NCBI GenBank assembly: GCA_965199975.1
Contig: OZ241340.1
Coordinates: 2,356,001-2,420,000, forward strand
DNA length: 64,000 nucleotides
Source of the DNA: JASLDZ01 sp965199975
GTDB taxonomy: Bacteria > Pseudomonadota > Alphaproteobacteria > Caulobacterales > Caulobacteraceae
Reading direction: 5' to 3'
In this document: positions 15,683 to 24,559 of the stretch, in pieces
Position numbering within the stretch: the first letter of the stretch is position 1
How the letters are laid out: every line of letters starts with the position of its first letter
Notes under the pieces: generated by a model
Databases searched by the model: none
What the model saw: only the letters and a program-made list of their open reading frames with translations
What the model was told of the DNA's origin: nothing
Position numbers and translations under genes: made by a program

Positions 15683-16678
15683 TCAGCGGTAGGGGTCCGC
15701 CTGGCTGAGGAAGCGGCCCACGTAATCGCTCACGCCGTCCTCGAGCGAGGTGAAGGGCGCCGTGTAGCCCGCGGCGCGCAGGCGGCCCATCTCGGCCTGG
15801 GTGAAGTACTGGTACTTGTCGCGGATCGACTCCGGGGTGGGGATATAGCCGATGCGCGGCTCGCACCCTGTGGCGGCGAACACCGCCAGCGCCAGGTCGC
15901 GGAAGCTGCGCGCCTCGCCCGTGCCGAGGTTGAAGACGCCGCTTACGCCCGGGTGGTCCAGAAGCCAGCGCACCACGGCTGCGGCGTCGCGCACGTAGAC
16001 GAAGTCGCGCCGCTGGCCGCCGTCCTCGATCCCCTCGCGATGGCTCCTGAAGAGCTGGATCTCGTCGCCCTGCGCCGCCCGCGGGTGGAGCTGGTGCACC
16101 ACCGAACGCATCGCGCCCTTGTGGGCCTCGTTCGGCCCGTAGACGTTGAAGAACTTCAGCCCCGCCCACTGCGGCGGCGCGCGCCCGCGGTCGGCCTCGC
16201 GCCGGGCGTACTGGTCGAACAGCGCCTTGGACCAGCCATAGGCGTTGAGCGGCCGCAACGCCTGCAGCGAGGCGAGGTCGTCAGCGTCGGCGAAACCGCC
16301 CTCCCCCTCGCCGTAGGTGGCGGCCGAGCTGGCGTAGACCAGCGGCGCGCCATGCTCGGCGCACCAGCGGAACAGGTCGCGCGATAGGGTGAAGTTGGTG
16401 TGCACGATCAGGTCGGCGTCGGGTTCGGTGGTGGCCGAGATCGCGCCCATGTGGACGATGGCGTGCAGGTCGCGCCGGTGGGCGGCGAGCCACTCCCACA
16501 TGGCCTCGGGGGCGATGAAGTCGACCAGCGGGTGCTTGGCGAGGTTGCGCCACTTGCCGTCCTCGGCCGGCCCCAGGCGATCGCAGGCGGCCACGTCCCA
16601 GCCGGCCTGCGTGAGATCGGCGCAGATGTTGGAGCCGATGAAGCCGGCGGCGCCGGTGACCAGCGCGAGGCGGCTCAT
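15683..16678 (-). CDS. hldD: ADP-L-glycero-D-manno-heptose 6-epimerase
   Basis: 331 residues. It epimerises ADP-D-glycero-manno-heptose to the L-glycero form for LPS inner core. It is an extended SDR: the NAD(P)-binding TGAAGFIGSN is at the N-terminus, HMGAISATTE and YASSAATYGEGEGGF follow, and the catalytic Tyr/Lys pair is in YGWSKALFD. Substrate-binding KFFNVYGPNEAHKGAMRSVV is strongly diagnostic of HldD. The ATG overlaps the hldE stop by 4 bases, so epimerase and kinase/adenylyltransferase are made together. Confidence 0.94.
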   Translation of the reverse strand: MSRLALVTGAAGFIGSNICADLTQAGWDVAACDRLGPAEDGKWRNLAKHPLVDFIAPEAMWEWLAAHRRDLHAIVHMGAISATTEPDADLIVHTNFTLSRDLFRWCAEHGAPLVYASSAATYGEGEGGFADADDLASLQALRPLNAYGWSKALFDQYARREADRGRAPPQWAGLKFFNVYGPNEAHKGAMRSVVHQLHPRAAQGDEIQLFRSHREGIEDGGQRRDFVYVRDAAAVVRWLLDHPGVSGVFNLGTGEARSFRDLALAVFAATGCEPRIGYIPTPESIRDKYQYFTQAEMGRLRAAGYTAPFTSLEDGVSDYVGRFLSQADPYR

Positions 16679-18105
16679 GCGCGCATCCGGGCGATGGTGG
16701 CGGTGGTGGACTGGCCGTCCACCAGGGGCGCCAGCCGCACCTCGCCGCCGTAGGCCTTGACGAAGGCGCCGCCGACCACCTCGCCTTCGGTGTAGTCGGC
16801 GCCCTTGACCAGTACGTCGGGCCGCACCGCCTCGATCAGCACCTGGGGCGTGTCGGCGTCGAACGGGGCGACGAGGTCGACGCAGGCGAGGCCGGCCAGC
16901 ACCAGGGCGCGGCCCTCCAGGTCGTTGACCGGGCGGCCGGCGCCCTTGAGGGCGCGCACGCCGCGGTCGCTGTTCAGGCCCACCACCAGCCGGTCGCACC
17001 AGGCGCGGGCCTGGGCGAGATAGCTGACGTGGCCGCGGTGCAGCACGTCGAAGCAGCCGTTGGTGAAGCCCACGCGCAGGCCCTCGGCGCGCCAGCGGGC
17101 GGCGGCCTCGGCCGCCTCTGCGGCGGTGGCGAGCTTGCCCTCGGCCGGGGCGAAGCGCTGGGCCAGCTCGGCCTCGGCCAGCTCGTGCGGCGAGGCGGTG
17201 GCGGTGCCGCGCTTGGCGACCACCACGCTGGAGGCCAGGAGCGCCAGCTCCATCGCTTCGGCCAGGTCGGCCCCCGCCGCCAGGGCCACGCCGAGCGCGG
17301 CCAGCGCCGTGTCGCCCGCGCCGGTGACGTCGAACACCTGGCGGGCGCGGCCGCGCAGGTGGCGCACGCGGCGCCCGCGCGCGGCCAGCGACATGCCCGC
17401 GCCGGCGCGGGTGACGAGCAGCGCCTGCGCCTCGCACCCGTCCAGCGCCTCGGCCAGCGCCCGCTCGACGGCGGCATCGTCGCGCGCGTCGAGCGGCCGG
17501 TCGAGAACCAGCGAGAGCTCCGCCACATTGGGCTTGATCACCGCCACCGCGCCGTAGCGGGCGAGGCTGCGGCCCTTCGGGTCCACCACCACGGGCGCGC
17601 CGGCGTCGCGCACAGCCGCCAGCACCGCGTCGGTCACCGCCCCCTTGGCGTAGTCGGACACGAGGACCGCGCCCGCGCCGCGCGCCGCCTCGCCCGCGGC
17701 CTGCGCCAGGGCGGCGGCCACGGCCGGCTCCGGAGGCCCCGTCTCCTCGTGATCGAGGCGCAGGAGCTGCTGGCCGGCGGCGGTGAAGCGGGTCTTCAGG
17801 GTGGTGGGGCGCCCGGGCGCGGACACCAGCCGCTCCTTCACCCCGGGCGAGGCGGGAAGCGGAAGTTCGCCGCGCAACCCCACGAGGATGGCGGATGCGC
17901 CGAGGGCGGCCGCGTTGCGCGCCACGTTGGCGGCCGCGCCCGGCGTGTCCGCCTCGGCGCGGCGCGCCAGCACGGGCACCGGCGCCTCGGGCGACACGCG
18001 TGTGACCTCGCCCTCGACGGTGCGGTCCACCATCACGTCGCCCACGCACGCGACGCGCACGCCGGCCGCGCGCTCGAGCAGGGACTGAAGGGTGGAGAGG
18101 TCCAT
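16675..18105 (-). CDS. hldE: Bifunctional heptose-7-phosphate kinase / heptose-1-phosphate adenylyltransferase
   Basis: 476 residues. The N-terminal ~320 residues are a ribokinase (PfkB) fold with GDVMVDRTVEGEVTRVSPEAPVPV, PGAAANVARN and the ATP-site FDVTGAGDTALAALG. The C-terminal ~130 residues are a nucleotidyltransferase with FTNGCFDVLHRGHVSYL (HxGH-type), GLNSDRGVRALKG and VLVKGADYTEGEVVGG. Together they convert D-glycero-beta-manno-heptose 7-phosphate to ADP-heptose. Both domains are intact. The ATG at 18105 is preferred over the longer frame, which runs antisense to the downstream toxin locus. Confidence 0.95.
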   Translation of the reverse strand: MDLSTLQSLLERAAGVRVACVGDVMVDRTVEGEVTRVSPEAPVPVLARRAEADTPGAAANVARNAAALGASAILVGLRGELPLPASPGVKERLVSAPGRPTTLKTRFTAAGQQLLRLDHEETGPPEPAVAAALAQAAGEAARGAGAVLVSDYAKGAVTDAVLAAVRDAGAPVVVDPKGRSLARYGAVAVIKPNVAELSLVLDRPLDARDDAAVERALAEALDGCEAQALLVTRAGAGMSLAARGRRVRHLRGRARQVFDVTGAGDTALAALGVALAAGADLAEAMELALLASSVVVAKRGTATASPHELAEAELAQRFAPAEGKLATAAEAAEAAARWRAEGLRVGFTNGCFDVLHRGHVSYLAQARAWCDRLVVGLNSDRGVRALKGAGRPVNDLEGRALVLAGLACVDLVAPFDADTPQVLIEAVRPDVLVKGADYTEGEVVGGAFVKAYGGEVRLAPLVDGQSTTATIARMRA

Positions 18106-18110
18106 GCGAG

Positions 18111-18521
18111 TCAGTGCAGGCTTGCGCCAGCCGCGTGCACCTGCAGCCCCAAATGCTCGGCGAAAGGGGTGAAGTCCCGGTCGTTGTGCAACAGCACCAA
18201 TCCGTCGGCGATGCAGCGGGTGGCGATCAGCGTGTCGATGGTCTTTCGGATGGTCACGCCCCGCCGCCTCAGCCACCGATGGTGTGCGGCGGCCAGCAGC
18301 GCGATGTCTTCGTCCGAGATCGCCACCACCGGCACGGCGGTGAAGCCCTCAAGCGCCCGCGTATAAAGGTCGTCGCGATCGAAACCCTGCAGCACCTCCG
18401 CCAGGATCAGGTCGCCGACGGCCGCCGCGCCCTGCCTGACCAGCCCCTGCAGAACGGAGGTTGTCGCCGTCTCCCGGCCACGGAAGAAGTCGATCCAGAC
18501 GCTCGAGTCGATGAGCACCAT
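18111..18521 (-). CDS. vapC: VapC-type PIN-domain toxin
   Basis: 136 residues with the PIN ribonuclease acidic residues: D5 in MVLIDSSVWIDFF, a Glu in LILAEVLQGF, and late Asp residues in RKTIDTLIATRCI and LLHNDRDFTPFAEHLGL. VapC toxins cleave tRNA or rRNA and are neutralised by VapB. Start and vapB stop share one base (TGATG), the usual coupled arrangement. It lies only 5 bases upstream of hldE on the same strand. Confidence 0.92.
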   Translation of the reverse strand: MVLIDSSVWIDFFRGRETATTSVLQGLVRQGAAAVGDLILAEVLQGFDRDDLYTRALEGFTAVPVVAISDEDIALLAAAHHRWLRRRGVTIRKTIDTLIATRCIADGLVLLHNDRDFTPFAEHLGLQVHAAGASLH

Positions 18522-18709
18522 CAATCCGTCCGCATGGCGTCCAGGTCGCCTTCCCAACCGACGCCGCGCAGGGACAGGAGGGTCTTCACGGCCTGCTGGC
18601 GCAACAGGCTTCGCAAGCCTTGCTCGACGGCCTCGCGCTTAGTCTTCAGCCCCGTAGCGCGGAGCACGTCGGCCATGAGCGCGTCGTCGATCTCGATGTT
18701 GGTGCGCAT
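18521..18709 (-). CDS. vapB: VapB-type antitoxin
   Basis: 62 residues. The opening RTNIEIDDALMADVLRATG is the ribbon-helix-helix DNA-binding start typical of VapB antitoxins (VapB/DUF2191 type). TKREAVEQGLRSLLRQQA follows, and the C-terminal LRGVGWEGDLDAMR segment wraps the toxin active site. It is translated just before vapC and expected to autorepress with it through the inverted repeat at 18708-18737. Confidence 0.9.
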   Translation of the reverse strand: MRTNIEIDDALMADVLRATGLKTKREAVEQGLRSLLRQQAVKTLLSLRGVGWEGDLDAMRTD

Positions 18710-18737
18710 GTGTAGGTTCCGCGATCGTCGTACACAT
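18708..18737. promoter_or_regulatory. Candidate vapBC operator (inverted repeat)
   Basis: ATGTGTA (18708-18714) and TACACAT (18731-18737) are perfect inverted repeats separated by 16 bases, i.e. two half-sites about two DNA turns apart, overlapping the vapB start codon. VapBC complexes bind such repeats to autoregulate. Confidence 0.5.
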
Positions 18738-18768
18738 AGTTAGGCGGGCGACATGTGGCAAGGCGCGG

Positions 18769-19644
18769 CTACGCCGGCCGGCGCTTGGCCAGGGCGTCGA
18801 AGGCGAGGAGCTCGGCCATGAGCGGTTCGAACTGCGCCAGCGCCACCATGTTGGGGCCGTCGGAGGGGGCGTGGTCGGGATCGGGGTGGGTCTCGATGAA
18901 GACCGCCGCCACCCCCACCGCCACCGCGGCGCGGGCCAGCACCGGCACGTACTCGCGCTGGCCGCCCGAGGAGGTTCCCTGCCCGCCCGGCTGCTGCACG
19001 CTGTGGGTGGCGTCGAACACCACGGGGCAGCCGATGCGGGCCATCTCCGACAGGGCGCGCATGTCGCTGACGAGGGTGTTGTAGCCGAAGGAGGCGCCGC
19101 GCTCGGTGGCCAGCACGTTGGCGTTCCCCTCCCCCGTCACCTTGGCGACCACGTTCTTCATGTCCCAGGGCGCCAGGAACTGGCCCTTCTTGATGTTGAC
19201 CGCAGCGCCGGTGCGGGCGGCGGCGACCAGGAGGTCCGTCTGGCGGCACAGGAAGGCGGGGATCTGCAGCACGTCCACCGCCTCGGCCACCGGGGCGCAC
19301 TGGCCGGTCTCGTGCACGTCGGTGAGGGTGGGCAGCCCCAGCGTCTCGCGGATCTCGGCGAAGACGGGCAGGGCCGCGGCCATGCCCATGCCGCGCGCCG
19401 CCCCGGCGGAGGTGCGGTTGGCCTTGTCGAAGCTCGTCTTGTAGATCAGCCCCACGCCCAGCCGCGCGGCGATCTCCTTGAGCGCGGCGGCGGTCTCCAG
19501 CGCGTGCTGGCGGCTCTCCATCTGGCAGGGGCCGGCGATCACGGCCAGGCGCTCGGCCTGGCCGACCCGCACCGCACGCGCGCCGGGAGCGGTGAGCTCG
19601 ACCACTGCGTTGGGCGTCACGGCGAGGGGACTGGGGGCGTTCAC
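18769..19644 (-). CDS. kdsA: 3-deoxy-8-phosphooctulonate (Kdo-8-P) synthase
   Basis: 291 residues. It condenses phosphoenolpyruvate with arabinose 5-phosphate, the step after KdsD, which is also in this window. Conserved blocks are LAVIAGPCQMESR, YKTSFDKANRTSAGAARGMG, LPTLTDVHE, QIPAFLCRQTDLL, NIKKGQFLAPWDM and FDATHSVQQPGG. GTG 19644 is chosen because it fits the family length and leaves GGAG upstream; an ATG at 19698 would crowd the divergent photolyase start. Confidence 0.94.
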   Translation of the reverse strand: MNAPSPLAVTPNAVVELTAPGARAVRVGQAERLAVIAGPCQMESRQHALETAAALKEIAARLGVGLIYKTSFDKANRTSAGAARGMGMAAALPVFAEIRETLGLPTLTDVHETGQCAPVAEAVDVLQIPAFLCRQTDLLVAAARTGAAVNIKKGQFLAPWDMKNVVAKVTGEGNANVLATERGASFGYNTLVSDMRALSEMARIGCPVVFDATHSVQQPGGQGTSSGGQREYVPVLARAAVAVGVAAVFIETHPDPDHAPSDGPNMVALAQFEPLMAELLAFDALAKRRPA

Positions 19645-19712
19645 GTGGGCGGCTCCGGTGAGAGGCGCTGAGGTGGCGCAGCATCCCTGCGCGCGCAAGC
19701 TTGTGAGGTCGA

Positions 19713-21143
19713 GTGGCCGACTCTGCTCCCGTGATCGTGTGGCTGCGCCGCGACCTGCGCCTGGCCGACAACGACGCCCTGCGCGCCGCCGCCGACTCGG
19801 GCGCGCCGGTGATCCCGGTCTTCGTGCTCGACGACGAGCGCCCCCGCCGGCTGGGCGGCGCGCACCGCTGGTGGCTGGAGGGCTCGCTGAAGGCTCTGTC
19901 CGATGCGTTCGCGCAGGCCGGCGCGCCCCTGGTGCTGCGCCGCGGCGAGAGCGTGGAGACGCTGCGCGCCCTCGCCCGGGAGACGGGCGCGAGCCGCATC
20001 CTGGTCAACCGCGCCTACACCCCGGGGGAGCGCGACGCCGAAGCCGACCTGGCCGAGGCGTGCGAAGGCGACGGGCTCGCCTTCGAAAGCTTTCGCGGCG
20101 ACCTCCTCACCGAGCCCGGGGATGTCTGCACGGGCGCCGGGACCGACTACAAGGTGTTCACCCCCTACATGCGCGCCCTGCGCGCGCAGATGGGCCAGGT
20201 GAAGCACGCGCCCGCCGTGCGCACGCTCAACGGACCCTCCGAAACGCCGAAGTCGGACACGCTGGCCGACTGGAAGCTGCGTCCCGCCGATCCCGACTGG
20301 TCGCAGGGCTTCGACTGGACGCCCGGCGAGACCGCCGGCCACGCCGCCCTGTCGGCCTTCGTGCGCGAGGGCCTGGCCGACTACCCCCGCGCCCGCGAGC
20401 TGCCGGACCGCGACGGCTCCTCGCGCCTGTCGCCCCACCTGCACTGGGGCGAGATCACCTCGCGCCAGGCGTGGTCGGCGGCCCTGACCGCGGGCGAGGC
20501 GCACCACTGCGAGGAGGCGGCCTCCAAGTTCCTGGCCGAGATCGTCTGGCGCGACTTCAGCCACCAGGTGCTGGTCCACCACCGCGACCTGCCCACCGCC
20601 ACCTTCAACCCGCGGCTCAAGGACCTGGAGTGGCGGCGCGACGAGGCCGGGCTGGAGGCCTGGAAGCGCGGGCTCACGGGCTACCCCATCGTCGACGCCG
20701 GCATGCGCCAGCTGTGGGCGACGGGGTGGATGCACAACCGGGTGCGGATGATCACGGCCTCCTTCCTGTCCAAGGACCTCCTGGTCGATTGGCGCGAGGG
20801 CGAGCGCTGGTTCTGGGACACGCTGGTCGACGGCGACGAGGCCAACAACGCCATGAACTGGCAGTGGGTCTCGGGCACGGGGCCCGACGCCCAACCCTTC
20901 TTCCGCATCTTCAATCCCGTGGGCCAGAGCCGCAGGTTCGACGCCAGGGGCGACTACCTCCGCACCTGGGTCCCCGAGCTGGCCGAGCTCGACGCCAAGG
21001 CCATCCACGCGCCCTGGGAAGCCGATGACGACGCGCTCTCCAAGGCTGGCGTGAAGCTGGGCGACACCTACCCGCGGCCGATCCTCGACCACGCCGAGGC
21101 GCGCGACCGGGCGCTGGCCGCCTACAGGTCGCTGAGGGAGTGA
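19713..21143 (+). CDS. phr: Deoxyribodipyrimidine photolyase
   Basis: 476 residues from a GTG start. The N-terminal antenna domain (VIVWLRRDLRLADNDAL) and the C-terminal FAD domain are both complete: SRLSPHLHWGEI, EIVWRDFSHQVL, GYPIVDAGMRQLWATGWMHNRVRM and AMNWQWVSGTGPDA. The enzyme repairs UV cyclobutane pyrimidine dimers with light. It is divergent from kdsA with a 68-bp gap. Confidence 0.95.
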   Translation: MADSAPVIVWLRRDLRLADNDALRAAADSGAPVIPVFVLDDERPRRLGGAHRWWLEGSLKALSDAFAQAGAPLVLRRGESVETLRALARETGASRILVNRAYTPGERDAEADLAEACEGDGLAFESFRGDLLTEPGDVCTGAGTDYKVFTPYMRALRAQMGQVKHAPAVRTLNGPSETPKSDTLADWKLRPADPDWSQGFDWTPGETAGHAALSAFVREGLADYPRARELPDRDGSSRLSPHLHWGEITSRQAWSAALTAGEAHHCEEAASKFLAEIVWRDFSHQVLVHHRDLPTATFNPRLKDLEWRRDEAGLEAWKRGLTGYPIVDAGMRQLWATGWMHNRVRMITASFLSKDLLVDWREGERWFWDTLVDGDEANNAMNWQWVSGTGPDAQPFFRIFNPVGQSRRFDARGDYLRTWVPELAELDAKAIHAPWEADDDALSKAGVKLGDTYPRPILDHAEARDRALAAYRSLRE

Positions 21144-21186
21144 GCGCCGTGGCGCGCCGGCCCACCACCGGCTAGACGCGAGGCCG

Positions 21187-21924
21187 ATGGCCGACCCCTC
21201 TCCCGACCGCCCCCTCGCCGGCCGCATCGCGCTGGTCACCGGCGCCTCGCGCGGCATCGGCGAGGCCTGCGCGCTCGCGCTGGCCAAGGCCGGCGCGCAC
21301 GTGATCGCGCTGGCCCGCGGCAAGGGCGCGCTGGAGGCGTTGGACGACGCCATCACCCAAGCCACCGGCGAGCCCGCCACGCTGGTGCCTGCGAGCCTCG
21401 TCGACGGCGACGGGCTCGACCGGCTGGGCGCGGCGCTGTTCGAACGCTGGGGCAAGCTCGACATCCTGGTGGCCAACGCCGGCGAGCTGGGCCTGGTCAC
21501 CCCCGTCGCCCACCTCGAGCCCAAGACTTGGGATCGCGCCGTGGCGGTGAACATGACCGCCAACTACCGGCTGATCCGGTCCATGGATCCCCTGCTGCGC
21601 CGCGCCGAGGCGGGGCGCGCGGTCTTCCTCACGACCCGTGTGGCCTCCGAGCCCCGCGCCTTCTGGGGCGCCTACGCCGCCACCAAGGCCGGGCTGGAGG
21701 CGCTGGTGCGCACCTACGCCGACGAGGTGGCGCACACGCCGATCCGCTGCACCCTGCTCGATCCCGGCCCGCTGCGCACCCGCATGCGCGCCGCAGCCTT
21801 CCCCGGCGAGGATCCCGCCGACCTGCAGCCGCCCGAAGCGGTCGTGCCCCTCCTGATGGAGCTGCTGCGCACCGACCGCGACCCGCCGGCGGTGGCGCGC
21901 CTGCGCGACTGGCGCCGCGCCTAG
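21187..21924 (+). CDS. Short-chain dehydrogenase/reductase
   Basis: 245 residues. The cofactor motif TGASRGIGEA is near residue 19 and NAGELG follows. Catalytic YAATK (Tyr-x3-Lys) is present, but the position 13 residues before the Tyr, normally Ser, is Thr (LTTRVAS), a conservative change. The C-terminal PGPLRTRMR resembles the YciK-like branch. Substrate unknown. It starts 43 bases after phr in the same direction. Confidence 0.87.
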   Translation: MADPSPDRPLAGRIALVTGASRGIGEACALALAKAGAHVIALARGKGALEALDDAITQATGEPATLVPASLVDGDGLDRLGAALFERWGKLDILVANAGELGLVTPVAHLEPKTWDRAVAVNMTANYRLIRSMDPLLRRAEAGRAVFLTTRVASEPRAFWGAYAATKAGLEALVRTYADEVAHTPIRCTLLDPGPLRTRMRAAAFPGEDPADLQPPEAVVPLLMELLRTDRDPPAVARLRDWRRA

Positions 21925-21980
21925 GCTTTCTGCGCTTGCCATCGGCTGCCGTGCAGCGCGACGCTGCGCCCGGTGAACCC

Positions 21981-22520
21981 ATGGAGGCGCGCTTGCGACC
22001 TGTGATCCTCGCGCTCGGCCTCGTCGCCCTGGCGGCCCTGCCCGCGCGCGCCGCCGTGCCGGCGCCCAAGGCCGACATCGCAAGCTTCGCCGAGCTCAAG
22101 ACCCCCCTGCCCTATCCGTACGACGAAGCGGGGGACGCCAATCCCAGGGCGGTGGACGCGCGCATCGCCCGCGCCAAGGCGCAGGCCAGGCGCGAGCACA
22201 AGCTCCTGCTCGTCGATCTCGGCGGCAACTGGTGCGGCGACTGCCGCGTGCTGGCGGGCACGATGGCCACGCCGGCGATCCACCGCTTCGTCGACGCCCA
22301 CTACGTGGTGGCCCTGCTCGACACCGGGCGCATGGACAAGAACCTGCAGGTGCCCGCCCGCTACGGCGTCACCAAACTGCAGGGCGTGCCGAGCCTCCTG
22401 ATCGTCGATCCGCGCACCGACCGGCTGGTCAACGCCGGCCACGTGCCCGCCTTGGCCGACGCGCGCCACATGAGCCCGCAGGCGCTGGCCGACTGGCTGG
22501 CGCAGTGGCCCATGCGATGA
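21981..22520 (+). CDS. Exported thioredoxin-fold protein (CGDC)
   Basis: 179 residues. A signal peptide (LRPVILALGLVALAALPARAA) precedes a thioredoxin-like domain with active-site motif NWCGDCRVL, then the cis-proline loop GVPSLLIVD. CGDC rather than CGPC/CPHC suggests a thiol-disulfide oxidoreductase of the DUF953/thioredoxin_7-like group in the periplasm. Partner unknown. Start ATG 21981 begins the signal peptide. Confidence 0.82.
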   Translation: MEARLRPVILALGLVALAALPARAAVPAPKADIASFAELKTPLPYPYDEAGDANPRAVDARIARAKAQARREHKLLLVDLGGNWCGDCRVLAGTMATPAIHRFVDAHYVVALLDTGRMDKNLQVPARYGVTKLQGVPSLLIVDPRTDRLVNAGHVPALADARHMSPQALADWLAQWPMR

Positions 22521-22550
22521 CCTCCCCCACGGTCGGCGGGTGGGAGGCCC
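22521..22550. terminator. Possible weak terminator between convergent genes
   Basis: CCTCCC (22521-22526) can pair with GGGAGG (22542-22547), extended by AC/GT with a two-base bulge, followed by CCCTTTAT. It lies between the thioredoxin-like gene and the convergent permease. Short stem, so confidence is low. Confidence 0.35.
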
Positions 22551-22558
22551 TTTATCGC

Positions 22559-23878
22559 CTATTTGACGGGCGCCGCCAGGCGCTCGGCCGCCGCCCGTCT
22601 GGCGGGCGTGCGCACGGCGTAGAGCAGGCCGCCCGCGAGGAGGGTGGCGGCGAGACCGGCGAGCTCGCTCAGGTGCGCGTTCACCGTCAGCCACACCATA
22701 CCGGCGCTGCCCGCCAGCGCCGCGGCCCAGAGGCCCGGCACCCGTAGCGGCGGCCCGGCCTGCGCCACGCCGCGCCGCTGCAGCATCACCGCCGCGGCGC
22801 AGCCGACGAGGTAGACCCCTACGCTAGCCAGCGAAGCCAGGGTGGCCAACTCCACGAAGCCACCGGTCAGCGCCAATACGGCGGCGACGGCCACGTGGGT
22901 GAGGATGGCGAGCGTGGGGGCGCGCGAGCCAGGCGCCACCCGCCCGAAGGCGCCTGGAAGCACGCCCATGCGGCCGAAGACGTAGAGCGTGCGCGGCGCG
23001 CTCAGCACGTCGCCCGCCAGATACCCCAGGAACGAGGCCGCCGTGCCGGCCGCCAGCACCGCGCCGAGGGGCGCCCACACGCTGGCCGCAGCGTCGGCGA
23101 GGGGCGCAGTCGATCCCGGCAGCGCCGCACCCAGGAGACGCTGGGTGACGAGCTGGACGGCGATGTAGAGCGCCGCCACCGCGCCCATGGCCCCCAGGAG
23201 GCCGCGCGGCACCGACCGCGCGGGATCGCGCACCTCGCCGCTCACGCCCAGCGCCGTCTCCATGCCCTGGAAGGCGAACAGCGCCAGCAGCATGGCCCGC
23301 CCGAACCGTGCACGGCCGGGCGGCAGCGGCGGCGCGGCGGGGTGGGCCAGGACCGCCCACGCCCCCGCCGCGAGCAGGAGCGCCAGGGGCAGGAGCTTGA
23401 CCAGGGTAAGCCCCTCCACCAGCCGCGCGCCCGTCCGGGCGCCGCGCAGGTTCACCGCCGCCAACGTCGCCAGCACGGCCGCGATCATGAGCCCGCGCGC
23501 CACCCGCCCCGACAAGACGGGCGCGACGTGCGCCACGGCGTCGGCGAGGGCGTTGGCGATCCCCGCCGCGGCCAACGCCGAGGCGACCCAGATGAGCACG
23601 CCCACCAGGAAGCCCGCCAGCGGACCGAATGCGGCCTCGGCGAAGCCCACGGGCCCGCCGCTGGTCGGCGCGCGGCTGCCGGCGGCGGCGAAGCACAGCG
23701 CCACCGCCCCCATGATCACGGTGCAGGCGAGGTAGGCCAGCGGCGTGGCGGCGCCGACCTCCTTGGCCAACGCCGCGGGCAGCACGAAGATGCCTGCGCC
23801 GACCACGGTGTTGAACACCGTCGCGCCGAGCCCGAAGGCGCCGATGCTGCGTCTCAGCCCTGTGTCCGGCTCGTCCAT
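22559..23878 (-). CDS. APC-superfamily amino acid permease
   Basis: 439 residues with about 12 hydrophobic segments. The first has the family signature GLGATVFNTVVGAGIFVLPAALA, and later FAFQGMETALGVSGEVRDPARSVPRG is the conserved helix 6-7 region of APC transporters. Substrate not assignable. The ATG at 23878 is used; a TTG 6 bases earlier is also possible. It follows the NUDIX gene with a 54-base gap and may be the last member of that operon. Confidence 0.88.
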   Translation of the reverse strand: MDEPDTGLRRSIGAFGLGATVFNTVVGAGIFVLPAALAKEVGAATPLAYLACTVIMGAVALCFAAAGSRAPTSGGPVGFAEAAFGPLAGFLVGVLIWVASALAAAGIANALADAVAHVAPVLSGRVARGLMIAAVLATLAAVNLRGARTGARLVEGLTLVKLLPLALLLAAGAWAVLAHPAAPPLPPGRARFGRAMLLALFAFQGMETALGVSGEVRDPARSVPRGLLGAMGAVAALYIAVQLVTQRLLGAALPGSTAPLADAAASVWAPLGAVLAAGTAASFLGYLAGDVLSAPRTLYVFGRMGVLPGAFGRVAPGSRAPTLAILTHVAVAAVLALTGGFVELATLASLASVGVYLVGCAAAVMLQRRGVAQAGPPLRVPGLWAAALAGSAGMVWLTVNAHLSELAGLAATLLAGGLLYAVRTPARRAAAERLAAPVK

Positions 23879-23932
23879 GGCCAACGCTAGCGCATCCCCC
23901 GCCCGCCGACGACGCCCGACGCATCGCGCCGA

Positions 23933-24559
23933 TCAGTCGAACAGCCGCTCGCGCAGGCCGCGCAGGATGCGCGCCGTCGCCCCCCAGATGCGGCGATTCT
24001 CCCAGGGCATGACGTAGTAGCGGCGCACGCGCCCATCCGGCGCCACGCCCTCGTGCAGCTCGTGGTTGGCCATGTCCATCAGCCAGGCGAGCGGCGGCTC
24101 GAAGGTCTCGGCGACCTCGGCCGGCGAGATCTCCAGGGTGAAGCCGGGGCGCACGAAGGCCACCACGGGCGTGATGCGGAAGCCGGTCATGGTCTCGTAG
24201 GCGTCGCCCAGCCCCACCGGCCGCACGTACTCCGGCGCGAGCCCGACCTCCTCCTGCGCCTCGCGCAGCGCCGCCTGCACGCTCGTCTCGCCCGGATCGA
24301 CGCGGCCGCCGGGAAAGGCGACCTGACCGGTGTGGTTGCGCAGAGTGTCGGCCCGGCGGGTGAGGAGGACGGTCAGCCCATGCGCCCGCTCCACCAGCGC
24401 GACCAGCACGGCCGCCTCGGCGAGGGCGCGTGCGGGCCGCGGGTGGTCGGGGTCGAGGTCGAAGTCCGAGGCGCCCGCGGTGGCCGGCGCGGCGTCGAGC
24501 CGGCGCAGGCGCGCGGCGATCCACGGTTCGAGCAGGGCGGCCGGCGCGTCGGGCCTCAC
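23933..24559 (-). CDS. NUDIX hydrolase, CoA pyrophosphatase type
   Basis: 208 residues. The Nudix box is complete: GGRVDPGETSVQAALREAQEEVGL (G-x5-E-x7-REx2EExG). The upstream LLTRRADTLRNHTGQVAFPGG matches the UPF0035 motif of CoA/acyl-CoA pyrophosphatases (NudL, NUDT7), so cleavage of CoA to phosphopantetheine and 3',5'-ADP is likely. GTG start at 24559 overlaps the preceding DUF1285 stop. Confidence 0.88.
   Translation of the reverse strand: MRPDAPAALLEPWIAARLRRLDAAPATAGASDFDLDPDHPRPARALAEAAVLVALVERAHGLTVLLTRRADTLRNHTGQVAFPGGRVDPGETSVQAALREAQEEVGLAPEYVRPVGLGDAYETMTGFRITPVVAFVRPGFTLEISPAEVAETFEPPLAWLMDMANHELHEGVAPDGRVRRYYVMPWENRRIWGATARILRGLRERLFD

Noticed and set aside
15683..18049. Long open frame spanning hldD and antisense-like sequence in hldE
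   Set aside because: Only the last 331 residues are HldD; the rest is an arginine/glycine-rich out-of-frame translation of hldE.
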